DNA of 64,000 nt, taken from positions 310,001 to 374,000 of the forward strand of contig JAXHMN010000011.1 in NCBI GenBank assembly GCA_034521465.1. The letters run 5' to 3'. This stretch comes from SURF-28 sp034521465. Its GTDB lineage: Bacteria; Bacteroidota; Ignavibacteria; Ignavibacteriales; Melioribacteraceae. Numbering within the stretch: the stretch's first letter is position 1; the number at the start of each line of letters is the position of its first letter. Below are positions 41,806-50,716 of the stretch, piece by piece. The notes beneath the pieces were generated by a model, which saw nothing but the letters and a program-made list of their open reading frames with translations, did not search any database and was not told the origin of the DNA. Both the position numbers and the translations under genes were made by a program.

Positions 41806-44800
41806 ATGAGCGATTTTGTACATCTACATAACCATTCACATTACAGTTTACAAGACGGCGCATGCACTATAGATGATTTAGTTAATACAACTGTTGAAAA
41901 AGGAATGAAATCCATTGCACTTACAGATCATGGTGTAATGTTTGGAGTCTCGGAGTTTTACCGCAAAGCAACAAAGGCAGGTATCAAACCAATCGTTGGG
42001 ATGGAAGCATACATTACAATGGACGGCAGCAGGTTTGAAAGAGGCGGCGATAAAACCGGCAGAAAAAGATCGCAGCATTACAATCACTTGGTTCTTCTTG
42101 CTAAAAACAAAACCGGCTATAAAAATTTAGTTAAACTTGCTTCAATCGGTTACACTGAAGGATTCTATTATAAACCTCGTATCGACATGGAAGTACTTGC
42201 AAAGTACAGTGAAGGATTAGTTTGCACGAGCGCATGTCCCGCGGGACCAATTTCTGTCCATCTCATTAATGGTGATTATCAAAAAGCCAAAGAAACCACT
42301 CTGAAATTTCATGAACTATTTAACGATGATTTTTATCTGGAAATTCAGAACCACGGGCTCGATGTTGAGAAACCAATTCTAGAAGGAATGCCGAAACTAT
42401 CAAAGGAACTCGGGATAAAATTAATTGCGACAAACGATATTCATTACATTAAACAAGAGAACGCAATACCGCATAATGTTTTGTTAATGCTTTCCGACAA
42501 GACCGGCAATTATGACTACAAAAATCTTCGCTATAATACGGATCAAGTTTACTATAAATCTGCCGAAGAGATGAAAGAACTTTTCATCGATCATAAAGAT
42601 GCAATTGAAAACACATTAGAAATTGATGAAAAGATAAATCTCGATTTGAGTTTTGAACAATTTCACTATCCGCTTTTCCCGATTCCCGAAGATTCCGGCG
42701 CTGAAAACTTGGATGAGTATTTTGAAATTCTCGCGCGTCAAGGACTAAATAAACGCTTCAAAAAAATCAATCAAGAAATTGAAGATAGATTTAATTACGA
42801 AGTGAAGATCATCCAAGATATGGGTTACTCCGGTTACTTTTTAATTACCCAAGATTTTATTAATGCAGCAAAAGAAAGAGGAATACCGGTAGGACCCGGT
42901 CGCGGTTCGGCAGCCGGAAGTTTGGTTGCTTACGCTCTCGGAATTACTAATGTCGATCCGCTTCAATACAATTTGTTGTTTGAGAGATTTTTGAATCCCG
43001 CCAGAAAATCGATGCCCGATATTGATGTTGACTTTGCCGATGACCAACGCGGTGAAGTGATAAGTTATGTAAAAGAAAAGTACGGTGAAAATTCCGTTTG
43101 CCAAATCATAACATTCAATAGATTATCATCAAAAGCGGTTTTAAAGGATGTTGCACGTGTATTAAAAATCCCGATTCCTGTTGTTGAAAAAATAACGAAA
43201 CAAATTCCGTCAAAGTTTGGGAAAGTTTACACAATAGATCAAGCGTTGAAAGAAGTGCCCGAATTAAAGTGGGTTAAAAAATCCGACGATCCTAAAATTC
43301 ATGAAATGATTGAGTATGCAAGAGTGCTCGAAGGAATGAATCGTAACGCATCTAAGCATGCAGCCGGTGTTGTAATTGCTCCGGGAGATGTCAGTGACTT
43401 TGTTCCGCTTGCAACAGCCGGACAGGATAACGATGTTGTAACACAGTTCAACATGAAAGAGCTTGATGATGCCGGCTTGTTAAAAATGGATTTTCTCGGG
43501 CTGCGGACTTTAACGATAATACGAGATACAATTAATCTTGTTAAAAAAACTCGCAGTGTTGATGTCGATATAGAAGAAATTCCGCTAGACGATGAGTTGA
43601 CTTATAAACTTTTTTCAAAAGGAAGAACAACCGCGGTATTCCAATTTGAATCGGGCCCGATGCGTGAATATTTAAAAAAGTTAAAGCCGACGAGCATTAA
43701 TGACCTCGCTGCAATGAATGCGCTTTATCGCCCCGGACCAATGGATTTTATTGATGACTTTATTGCAAGAAAACACGGTAAACGAAAAATTGAATATCTC
43801 CACGATGTATTGAAACCAATTCTTGAAGAAACATACGGTATTATTGTTTATCAAGAGCAGGTAATTCAGATTGCAAACAGAGTTGCCGGTATGAGTCTTG
43901 CCGAAGCGGATATACTTCGACGAGCGATGGGTAAAAAAGATACCAAGGCAATGAAGGAACAGAGAAAGAAGTTCATTGAAGGCGCTGTAAAAAACAATAT
44001 CAAAAAGAATGTTGCGCAAGATATATTTGACGCAATTGATAAATTTGCCAACTACGGTTTCAATAAAAGTCACGCAGTTGCATATAGTATTGTTGCTTAT
44101 CAAACAGCATATCTAAAAGCGCATTTTCTGCCGGAGTTCCTTGCGGCGAACTTGACAAATGAATTTGGCAACACTAATAAAGTAACAATGCTGCTTGATG
44201 ACTGCAGAAAACTTAAGGTAACCGTTTTGCCTCCTGATGTAAATAAAGCATCGGTTTATTTTTCCGTAGAAAACAATGAAATTATTTTCGGTATGTCTGC
44301 AATCAAAAATGTCGGTATAAAAGCGATCAAAGAAATTATAAGAGTTAATGAAGAAATAGGCAGACCATTTAAAAGTCTTTATGATTTCTGTGCGAATGTT
44401 GATACACGTCTTGTTAATAAGCGTGCGTTAGAAGGATTAGTCTTAGCCGGGGCATTCGATAGAATAGGTGAAAGCCGCGCTCAAAATTATGCTGCTATAG
44501 AAGACGCTTTGCAATTCGGAAATAAAATTCAAAATGCATCTAAGAAGCAGACCGAAAGTTTATTCGATGACTCGGATGAAGTTCTTGAAGTTTACGAACC
44601 GGAACTTCCCAAAGTAGAGCCATGGGAACCGAAGGTCAATCTTGCGGAAGAACGAAAAGTACTTGGCTTTTATTTGTCTGACCATCCGTTAAGAAAGTTT
44701 GAAAACGAGTACCGTTCCTTTGCTGATGTTCATCTTGGTGAAACAGAAACATACAAGATGGAGGGAAAAGTAAAAGTCTGCGGTGTTATAACAGAAGTCA

Positions 44801-45255
44801 GAACTAAAATCGATCGCTCAGGAAAAGAAATGGCTTTCTTTAAATTAGATGACTTCTCCGGTTCGTGCGATTGTTTGATGTTTTCAAAAGTTTACGAAAA
44901 TTGCAGTGAGTTAATCACAGAAGAATCAACATTGTTAGTCCGCGGAACGCTGGAAAGCAGCGGTGATGCAGTTAAACTTCACGCCGAAGAAGTTTTCCCT
45001 TTAGAAGAAGTCAAACAAAAGTTGACCAAAGAAGTCGCATTTATTATTGACAGCGATGAACACGATGAAAAGACAATCGAAGAGCTCAGAAAAATATTTG
45101 ACCAACATCAAGGAAATGTACAAACTTATATTCGTGTAAACGAAAATGGATCCTTCCGAAATTTTTATCTCGATTATAAAGTAGAATTAACCGAAGCTTT
45201 TTTAGATAAAGTTGGTGAATTACTCGGAATAGAAAACATCCAATATATTACATAA
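41806..45255 (+). CDS. dnaE: DnaE, DNA polymerase III alpha subunit
   Basis: 1149 residues, intact over 3.45 kb. The PHP domain starts FVHLHNHSHYSLQDGACTI and keeps the HxH metal ligands. Polymerase motifs include GPGRGSAAGSLVAYALGI and the catalytic DxD in PDIDVDFADDQRG. MNALYRPGPMDFI, YGIIVYQEQVIQIA and ADILRRAMGKK follow. A helix-hairpin-helix region and an OB-fold (VKVCGVITEVRTKIDRSGKE) complete the standard DnaE1 order. It is the replicative polymerase. The intact PHP ligands leave open a built-in proofreading activity as described in some DnaE proteins. It appears to be transcribed alone. Confidence 0.97.
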   Translation: MSDFVHLHNHSHYSLQDGACTIDDLVNTTVEKGMKSIALTDHGVMFGVSEFYRKATKAGIKPIVGMEAYITMDGSRFERGGDKTGRKRSQHYNHLVLLAKNKTGYKNLVKLASIGYTEGFYYKPRIDMEVLAKYSEGLVCTSACPAGPISVHLINGDYQKAKETTLKFHELFNDDFYLEIQNHGLDVEKPILEGMPKLSKELGIKLIATNDIHYIKQENAIPHNVLLMLSDKTGNYDYKNLRYNTDQVYYKSAEEMKELFIDHKDAIENTLEIDEKINLDLSFEQFHYPLFPIPEDSGAENLDEYFEILARQGLNKRFKKINQEIEDRFNYEVKIIQDMGYSGYFLITQDFINAAKERGIPVGPGRGSAAGSLVAYALGITNVDPLQYNLLFERFLNPARKSMPDIDVDFADDQRGEVISYVKEKYGENSVCQIITFNRLSSKAVLKDVARVLKIPIPVVEKITKQIPSKFGKVYTIDQALKEVPELKWVKKSDDPKIHEMIEYARVLEGMNRNASKHAAGVVIAPGDVSDFVPLATAGQDNDVVTQFNMKELDDAGLLKMDFLGLRTLTIIRDTINLVKKTRSVDVDIEEIPLDDELTYKLFSKGRTTAVFQFESGPMREYLKKLKPTSINDLAAMNALYRPGPMDFIDDFIARKHGKRKIEYLHDVLKPILEETYGIIVYQEQVIQIANRVAGMSLAEADILRRAMGKKDTKAMKEQRKKFIEGAVKNNIKKNVAQDIFDAIDKFANYGFNKSHAVAYSIVAYQTAYLKAHFLPEFLAANLTNEFGNTNKVTMLLDDCRKLKVTVLPPDVNKASVYFSVENNEIIFGMSAIKNVGIKAIKEIIRVNEEIGRPFKSLYDFCANVDTRLVNKRALEGLVLAGAFDRIGESRAQNYAAIEDALQFGNKIQNASKKQTESLFDDSDEVLEVYEPELPKVEPWEPKVNLAEERKVLGFYLSDHPLRKFENEYRSFADVHLGETETYKMEGKVKVCGVITEVRTKIDRSGKEMAFFKLDDFSGSCDCLMFSKVYENCSELITEESTLLVRGTLESSGDAVKLHAEEVFPLEEVKQKLTKEVAFIIDSDEHDEKTIEELRKIFDQHQGNVQTYIRVNENGSFRNFYLDYKVELTEAFLDKVGELLGIENIQYIT

Positions 45256-45346
45256 TTAAATTAGTTAAGAGTGTCATCTACTTGTTTGATTTCAGAAACC
45301 ATATTTCTTATTTTCGACAGACATTTTCTACAAACCAAGGTAAGCA

Positions 45347-46153
45347 ATGCAAAAGAAATGGGCTTTAATATTAGGTGCCTCAAGCGGGTTCGGTGGTGCC
45401 ACCGCTGCAGCACTAGCAAAAGAAGGTTATAATATTTTTGGGGTTCACTTAGATAGACAAGCAACAATGCCCAAAGTTAACGGCATTATCAAAAGAATAG
45501 AAAACACCGGACAGAAAGCAGTCTTCTTTAATATGAATGCTGCGGATCAATTAAGAAGAAACGACGTGCTCGATGAAATTAAAGAAAGATTTACGGCCAA
45601 AGAGCATCCTCAAATTCACATAGTCGTTCACTCTCTCGCATTCGGCACACTGAAACCTTACATCGGCAAATCACAAAACGATGTTATAGCACCTGCACAA
45701 ATGTCAATGACTTTAGATGTAATGGCTCATACATTAGTTTATTGGACGCAGGGATTAATCTTTCGTGATCTTTTAGCAAAGAACGGAAGAATCTTTGCCT
45801 TAACAAGTGCCGGCGGACAAACAGTAATTCCGCACTACGGCGCAGTATCCGCAGCAAAAGCTTCACTCGAGTCACACATCAGGCAGCTTGCAGTGGAACT
45901 AGGGCACATGAAAATTACAGCCAATGCAATTATGGCTGGCGTAACCGATACACCGGCGCTCGCCAAAATTCCAAACTCGGATCTGATGTTAAGATCAGCT
46001 AAATCAAAAAATCCACAAAATAGATTAACAACTCCCGAAGATGTTGCAAAAGCAATTGTCTTGTTAAGTAAACCTGAAGCCGATTGGATATCTGGTAATA
46101 CGATCGGTGTTGATGGAGCGGAGTATATTGTTAACTATCTCGGTGAGAAGTAA
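45347..46153 (+). CDS. Short-chain dehydrogenase, enoyl-ACP reductase-like (FabL-type)
   Basis: 268 residues, intact; AAGGTAAGC precedes the ATG. The cofactor loop is LGASSGFGGATAAAL, and the catalytic segment HYGAVSAAKASLE spaces Tyr and Lys as YX6K. YX6K is the enoyl-ACP reductase spacing (FabI, FabL), unlike the YX3K of ordinary SDRs. The C-terminal GNTIGVDGAEYIVNYLG fits the SDR fold. A role in the last step of fatty-acid elongation is likely but not certain. It is next to an acyl-CoA dehydrogenase gene on the same strand. Confidence 0.8.
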   Translation: MQKKWALILGASSGFGGATAAALAKEGYNIFGVHLDRQATMPKVNGIIKRIENTGQKAVFFNMNAADQLRRNDVLDEIKERFTAKEHPQIHIVVHSLAFGTLKPYIGKSQNDVIAPAQMSMTLDVMAHTLVYWTQGLIFRDLLAKNGRIFALTSAGGQTVIPHYGAVSAAKASLESHIRQLAVELGHMKITANAIMAGVTDTPALAKIPNSDLMLRSAKSKNPQNRLTTPEDVAKAIVLLSKPEADWISGNTIGVDGAEYIVNYLGEK

Positions 46154-46186
46154 ACTCACATCCACTAAATAAAATAGATCAAACTA

Positions 46187-47329
46187 ATGACTGAATTCAA
46201 ATTTACCGAAGAACAAATCATGTTGCGCGATATGGTGCGCGACTTTGTTAAAAAAGAAATCAAACCGAGAGCATCAGAAATTGATGCTAATGAAAAAATT
46301 CCCGAAGACTTAATTAAACAACTTGGCGAATTAGGATTGCTCGGCGTCTCATTTCCCGAAGAATACGGCGGTGCCGGAATGGGCGAAGTCGGGTATTGTT
46401 TAATGCAGGAAGAGATTGCACGCGGATGCATGTCAACAGCGACTTTTATCGGCGCGCATCAATCTATTGGCGCTAATACAATTTATCTCGGCGGAAACGA
46501 AGAACAGAAAAAGAAATACTTGGTACCGCTTGCGCAAGGCGAAAAAATCGGTGCGTTCTGTTTAACAGAAGCACAAGCCGGGTCGGATTCATTTAACGTA
46601 AAAACCCGCGCAGAACTTGAAGGTGATGAATGGGTGATCAATGGTGAAAAACTTTGGATCACAAACGGCGGAATTGCCGATATAGTTTCTGTATTTGCAA
46701 GAACATCAAAAGGTATAAGTACATTTATTGTTGAAACCGATCAACCCGGGTTTCAAGCCGGTACCTCCGAAAAGAAGATGGGAATAAAAGGAAGCACAAC
46801 TAATCAAATTACTTTTGATAATGTTAGAGTCCCAAAAGAAAATTTGATCGGCAGAGACGGCAGAGGTTTCGTTGTTGCGATGAAAACACTTGATGCCGGT
46901 CGATTAGGTTTAGGCGCTGCGTGTACAGGCGCCGCAAAAGAATTATTGGAGATGTCAGCCGTTTACTCTAAAGAGAGAAGACAGTTTGATCAAAGCATTG
47001 CAAACTTTCAAGCTATTCAGTTCATGTTGGCGGAGATGGCTACGATTATTTTCACAATGGAATCAATCGTTTACCGTACAGCAGTTGATTATGATTTAGG
47101 GAAAAATATTTCCAAACAATCTGCGATGGTTAAGCTTTATTGCTCGGAAGGTTTGGATAAGATTGCAGATTTTGCAGTTCAAATTCATGGTGGAATGGGG
47201 TATTCCAGAGAACTGCCTGTTGAACGGTATTACAGAGATTCAAGAATTAATAGAATCTTTGAAGGAACAAATGAAATTCAAAAGGGTATTATTGCCAGAG
47301 ACGTTCTGAAAAAGAATGGAGTAATGTAA
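46187..47329 (+). CDS. Acyl-CoA dehydrogenase
   Basis: 380 residues, intact. Family signatures are GAFCLTEAQAGSDSFN, GEKLWITNGGIADI, GLGAACTGAAKELLE and the C-terminal IFEGTNEIQKGI, whose first Glu is the expected catalytic base, as in medium- and short-chain acyl-CoA dehydrogenases. It oxidises acyl-CoA to enoyl-CoA with FAD; chain length cannot be told. It starts 34 bases after the SDR gene and ends 29 bases before trxA. Confidence 0.93.
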   Translation: MTEFKFTEEQIMLRDMVRDFVKKEIKPRASEIDANEKIPEDLIKQLGELGLLGVSFPEEYGGAGMGEVGYCLMQEEIARGCMSTATFIGAHQSIGANTIYLGGNEEQKKKYLVPLAQGEKIGAFCLTEAQAGSDSFNVKTRAELEGDEWVINGEKLWITNGGIADIVSVFARTSKGISTFIVETDQPGFQAGTSEKKMGIKGSTTNQITFDNVRVPKENLIGRDGRGFVVAMKTLDAGRLGLGAACTGAAKELLEMSAVYSKERRQFDQSIANFQAIQFMLAEMATIIFTMESIVYRTAVDYDLGKNISKQSAMVKLYCSEGLDKIADFAVQIHGGMGYSRELPVERYYRDSRINRIFEGTNEIQKGIIARDVLKKNGVM

Positions 47330-47358
47330 GTAATAAAATATAAAAGGAGATATTTATA

Positions 47359-47679
47359 ATGAAACCTATTACAGTAACAGACGACAATTTTGAGGCGGAA
47401 GTATTGAAATCCGATGTTCCCGTTATTGTTGACTTTTGGGCCGCATGGTGCGGACCATGCAGAATGATTGCACCAATAGTCGAAGAACTTGCCGAAGAAT
47501 ATGACGGTAAAATTAAGGTGGGCAAACTCGATGTTGATGATAATCAACAAACCGCTGTTAAGTATGGTGTAAGAAGTATACCTACCGTATTATTTTTCAA
47601 GGGTGGTGAAGTTGCGGAAACAGTAATTGGCGCTGTTCCTAAATCGATGTTTGTTGAAAAAATTAACGCTGTTGTATAG
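47359..47679 (+). CDS. trxA: TrxA, thioredoxin
   Basis: 106 residues, intact. The redox site FWAAWCGPCRMIAPI places Cys31 and Cys34 in the WCGPC motif; the cis-proline segment is GVRSIPTVLFF. AAAGGAGATATT lies at a good distance before the ATG. It is a cytoplasmic disulfide reductase. A MITE-like element begins 21 bases after its stop. Confidence 0.97.
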   Translation: MKPITVTDDNFEAEVLKSDVPVIVDFWAAWCGPCRMIAPIVEELAEEYDGKIKVGKLDVDDNQQTAVKYGVRSIPTVLFFKGGEVAETVIGAVPKSMFVEKINAVV

Positions 47680-47699
47680 TTAATAAGTAACATTAATTT

Positions 47700-47964
47700 A
47701 TGAGGATAACTTAGTACATAAGTTCTTAATTTTGATTACATATCTTAATCTTGCTTTTAATCTTACTCTTACTCTTTTGGAATTTTGATTTAGATTAAGA
47801 GTAAGATTAAGAATAGAATACAGCACAGTATTTTTGAAAAATAGAACTTAGAATAATTTATAAAATTTTTAGTGAGTAAAAACATTACACTTTTAGTCTT
47901 AGAGCTTTTCGGCTTACAATCGACAAACAATACTCGCTAATTATTTAATCTAAGTTATCCTCAT
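47700..47964. mobile_element. MITE-like element with 15-bp perfect terminal inverted repeats
   Basis: ATGAGGATAACTTAG at 47700-47714 and its exact reverse complement CTAAGTTATCCTCAT at 47950-47964 bound a 265-base non-coding stretch. Inside is a second perfect 15-base inverted pair, TTAATCTTACTCTTA (47757-47771) and TAAGAGTAAGATTAA (47796-47810), around a 24-base loop. No open frame of note is present. It fills almost the whole gap between trxA and serA. A target duplication was not clear. Confidence 0.6.
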
Positions 47965-48000
47965 TTTTCTTTCCATTAAAAACTTGCAAGAATTTAGTAA

Positions 48001-49582
48001 ATGAAAAAAATTTTAATATCCGATAAAATTCACCCTAACTGCATCAACCACTTAAAAGAAAACTCATTTACAGTAGAATATAACCCGGACCTTTCAAAAG
48101 ATGAACTTCTAAACAGTATCAAAGATTATAATGGGCTCATCGTAAGAAGTTCAACACAAGTAACTCAAGAGATAATTGAAGCAGCAGGCAATTTAGAAAT
48201 AATCGGCAGAGCCAGGAACCGGTATTGATAACATTGACTTAAACACGGCAACTCGCAAAGGGATTATTGTAATGAACACACCCGGCGGCAACACTGTCTC
48301 TGCTGCCGAACATACAATATCTATGATATTTGCATTGTGCAGAAATATTCCTCAAGCAACTCAATCAATGAAAGAAGGAAAGTGGGAAAAGAAAAAATTC
48401 TCCGGTACCGAGCTTGAAGGAAAAACCCTCGGCATAGTCGGTCTGGGTAAAATCGGTTTTGAAGTAGCAAAAAGAATGAAAGCGTTCGGCGTGAAAATAA
48501 TTTCATTCGATCCGTTATTAGCTGCGGAGACAGCCGATAAAGTTGGAGTAAAACTGATTGACCTTCCCGGTTTATTTGCAGAAGCTGATATAATTACTTT
48601 TCATGTTCCGTTAAACGAAGAGACGGCAAATCTAATTAACAAATCAAACTTGGATTCGCTAAAGAAGGATGTCAAAATAATAAACTGTTCACGCGGCGGT
48701 GTGATTGACGAAGAAGCAATTCTAAAAGGTTTGAACGACGGCATAATTTCCGGTGCGGCGCTCGACGTTTTTTCAACAGAACCTCCCGGTTTAACCGAAT
48801 TGATAAAACACGAAAAAGTTATCTGCACTCCGCATCTTGCCGCATCTACCGAAGAAGCACAAGAAAAAGTTGCAGTACAAATTGCCGGACAAATAAGTGA
48901 TTATTTCAAAACAGGCACAGCAAGCGGAATGGTAAACGGACTTGCTATAAAATATTTGCATGATAACGAACTTAAACCCTATTTAACTCTTTCGGAAAAA
49001 TTAGGTTTGATACACAAGCAAACTTTAGAGACAAACTGCGGCGAAGTTGAGCTCGATATTTACGGTGAATATCTTTCCGATTACAGTGATGTTTTGGCAA
49101 CATCTTTTCTTAAAGGATTTTTGACATCATATTCCGAGACTAATGTTAATCTAATTAATGCAAAGCAGCTTGCCGAAGAGAAAGGCATTAAGATAAAAGT
49201 ATCAACCAACTCAAGGCATTCTCATTACAATAATTTGATCTGCGCAAAGTTGAGCGAAAAAGTTTTTATTAATTCTCTTGAAGGAACTATAACGGGTAAA
49301 AACAATCTGCGTATCATAAAAGTAGATGATTATAAAATGGAGTTTGAACCAGCCGGTAATTTAATAATCTACAATAATGTTGATAGACCGGGTGTACTTG
49401 CAAGAGCGGGAGCAATACTTGCGGATAATAACATTAACATTGCAAGTGTATCTTTGAGCAGAATAGAAAAAGGATCGGCTGCATTGACTATTATGAATAT
49501 TGATGAGGAAGTAAGTAAAGAAGTCAAACAGAAATTGAAATCTATTAACGGAATAGAAAAGATAAACTTCATAAAATTATGA
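48001..49582 (+). CDS. serA: SerA, D-3-phosphoglycerate dehydrogenase with ACT domain, one frameshift
   Basis: About 526 residues, the long SerA form. MKKILISDKIHPNCINHLKE opens the substrate domain. After one indel near 48215 (IIGRA to GTGIDNIDL) come NTPGGNTVSAAEHTISMI, the NAD loop GIVGLGKIGFEVAKRMKAFG, INCSRGGVIDEEAI and TPHLAASTEEAQEKVA. A spacer domain precedes the C-terminal ACT domain (NNVDRPGVLARAGAILADNNINIASV), which usually senses serine. It catalyses the first step of serine synthesis. Confidence 0.94.
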
Positions 49583-49740
49583 GAGAGATTTTCAATTAGA
49601 CAATTGATTCGGAAAAACGATTATGTAACACTCAAATCTTATCCCAACGGTATCTTTAATTTGGCTGAGCTTAACAAAATTTGTACTCAATAAAAACAAA
49701 TCATAATTTGGATTTATTAATATCAATTATCAATTAAATA

Positions 49741-49930
49741 CAACCGGTTGAAACTAACGAATAATTATTCAAGAACCCGTCGGCTGACGGGTTCAATATG
49801 AATAGACCTAAAATGAAAAAGAAAATCAACAACCACGAAGTGGTTGAATGTGCAAGCTTTTGTTCAACCCATTTAGGGTTGTTATAATTGCTTCTTATTA
49901 ATTCTATTCATATTTAATCCCTTCGGGATT
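49741..49930. repeat. Palindrome cluster A downstream of serA
   Basis: In order: a 10-base palindrome CAACCGGTTG (49741-49750); hairpin GAACCCGTC/GACGGGTTC (49773-49794); an outer inverted pair ATATGAATAGA (49796-49806) and TCTATTCATAT (49903-49913). The latter encloses hairpins CAACCAC/GTGGTTG (49830-49846) and CAACCC/GGGTTG (49865-49881). The last hairpin is AATCCC/GGGATT (49916-49930). Together they can fold into a branched structure. The rest of the 49583-50070 gap has no recognisable gene. Confidence 0.65.
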
Positions 49931-50060
49931 TGAAAAGGTTTTATCTGTAGTATTATATTACATGCATGCTGAAATATTTTTATTAGTATAAAGTTTTCAT
50001 AGAAAAATTTGTTAATCAAGCAGCATTGTTGAGCAAAATAAGAGGTATATCCGGAACCGA

Positions 50061-50316
50061 TCCCTTTTGGGAACAATGCTGTCAACTTAAGAAAAGTATT
50101 TTATGTAGGATGTTAAATATGTGGCTTACAGAAAGTGATCCCCTCGGAAAAAGCCGATTTTCATTTTCGATTTTTCTATCCGTTCGCTGAAGCGAACGGC
50201 AATTGTTTTAATAATATTACCGTTGCTTTTAAGCAACGGGTTTGAAGACGATAACACCCTATAATCGGCTTTAGCCACATTTTTGATTCAGAGAATTTGT
50301 TAAGTTGACAGCATTG
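50061..50316. repeat. Palindrome cluster B: nested foldback element
   Basis: The outermost pair is CAATGCTGTCAACTTAA (50074-50090) and its perfect complement TTAAGTTGACAGCATTG (50300-50316). Inside it are ATGTGGCT (50119-50126) with AGCCACAT (50273-50280), then AAAGCCGATT (50150-50159) with AATCGGCTTT (50263-50272). In the centre are two perfect 9-bp hairpins, CCGTTCGCT/AGCGAACGG (50180-50199) and CCGTTGCTT/AAGCAACGG (50220-50239). A short TCCC-TTTT-GGGA hairpin (50061-50072) flanks it. All pairs are nested in the right order to form one branched structure. No coding frame is evident. Confidence 0.75.
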
Positions 50317-50319
50317 CTT

Positions 50320-50445
50320 TGGGATAAAGGGGATGAGTTTTTTGAAAATTTTATAAACTCTATTTTACTTAGAGAGCCAATTGAATTCGATCTTGATAAA
50401 AAATTACTTTGGCAAGGTATAATAAATAAACAGTGCATTTATTAA
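50320..50445 (+). pseudogene. Possible coding remnant beside the foldback element
   Basis: Directly after the outer repeat arm an open stretch without a start codon reads WDKGDEFFENFINSILLREP, then IEFDLDKKLLWQGIINKQ, and stops at 50443-50445. The composition looks protein-like, but no family is recognised and there is no upstream continuation across the repeat. The remaining 50446-50716 shows only a promoter-like pair. Confidence 0.2.
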
Positions 50446-50559
50446 TTCATCACTTTAAATAACCTTGACAAATAAAATGTCTTGTAGTAATTTGAGTTTG
50501 GGCTTAAGATTTAATGAAAACTTAATACAAAAATCTTGTTTTTATTATAAAAGTGAATC

Positions 50560-50589
50560 TTGACATATATTCTCAATTGTATTATTTTG
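50560..50589 (+). promoter_or_regulatory. Promoter-like pair upstream of the T9SS cargo gene
   Basis: TTGACA at 50560-50565 and TTATTTTG at 50582-50589, separated by 16 bases. The same TTGAC...TTATTTTG arrangement occurs before mraZ, which supports both. It would give a leader of about 120 bases before the ATG at 50717. Confidence 0.4.
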
Positions 50590-50716
50590 AAATTCGCTCA
50601 AATAAGAATGCGGTAAAAACTGAATTTTTATTAAGCGAATACGTAAGAGGGAAACAGAAACTTAATGTTTCATCAAATAACTAATAAACAACCTATCACA
50701 AAACAAGGGGTAAAAC

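Noticed and set aside
49741..50316. CRISPR array
   Set aside because: Repeats differ in sequence and spacing and are hairpins rather than identical direct repeats with unique spacers; no cas genes are present.
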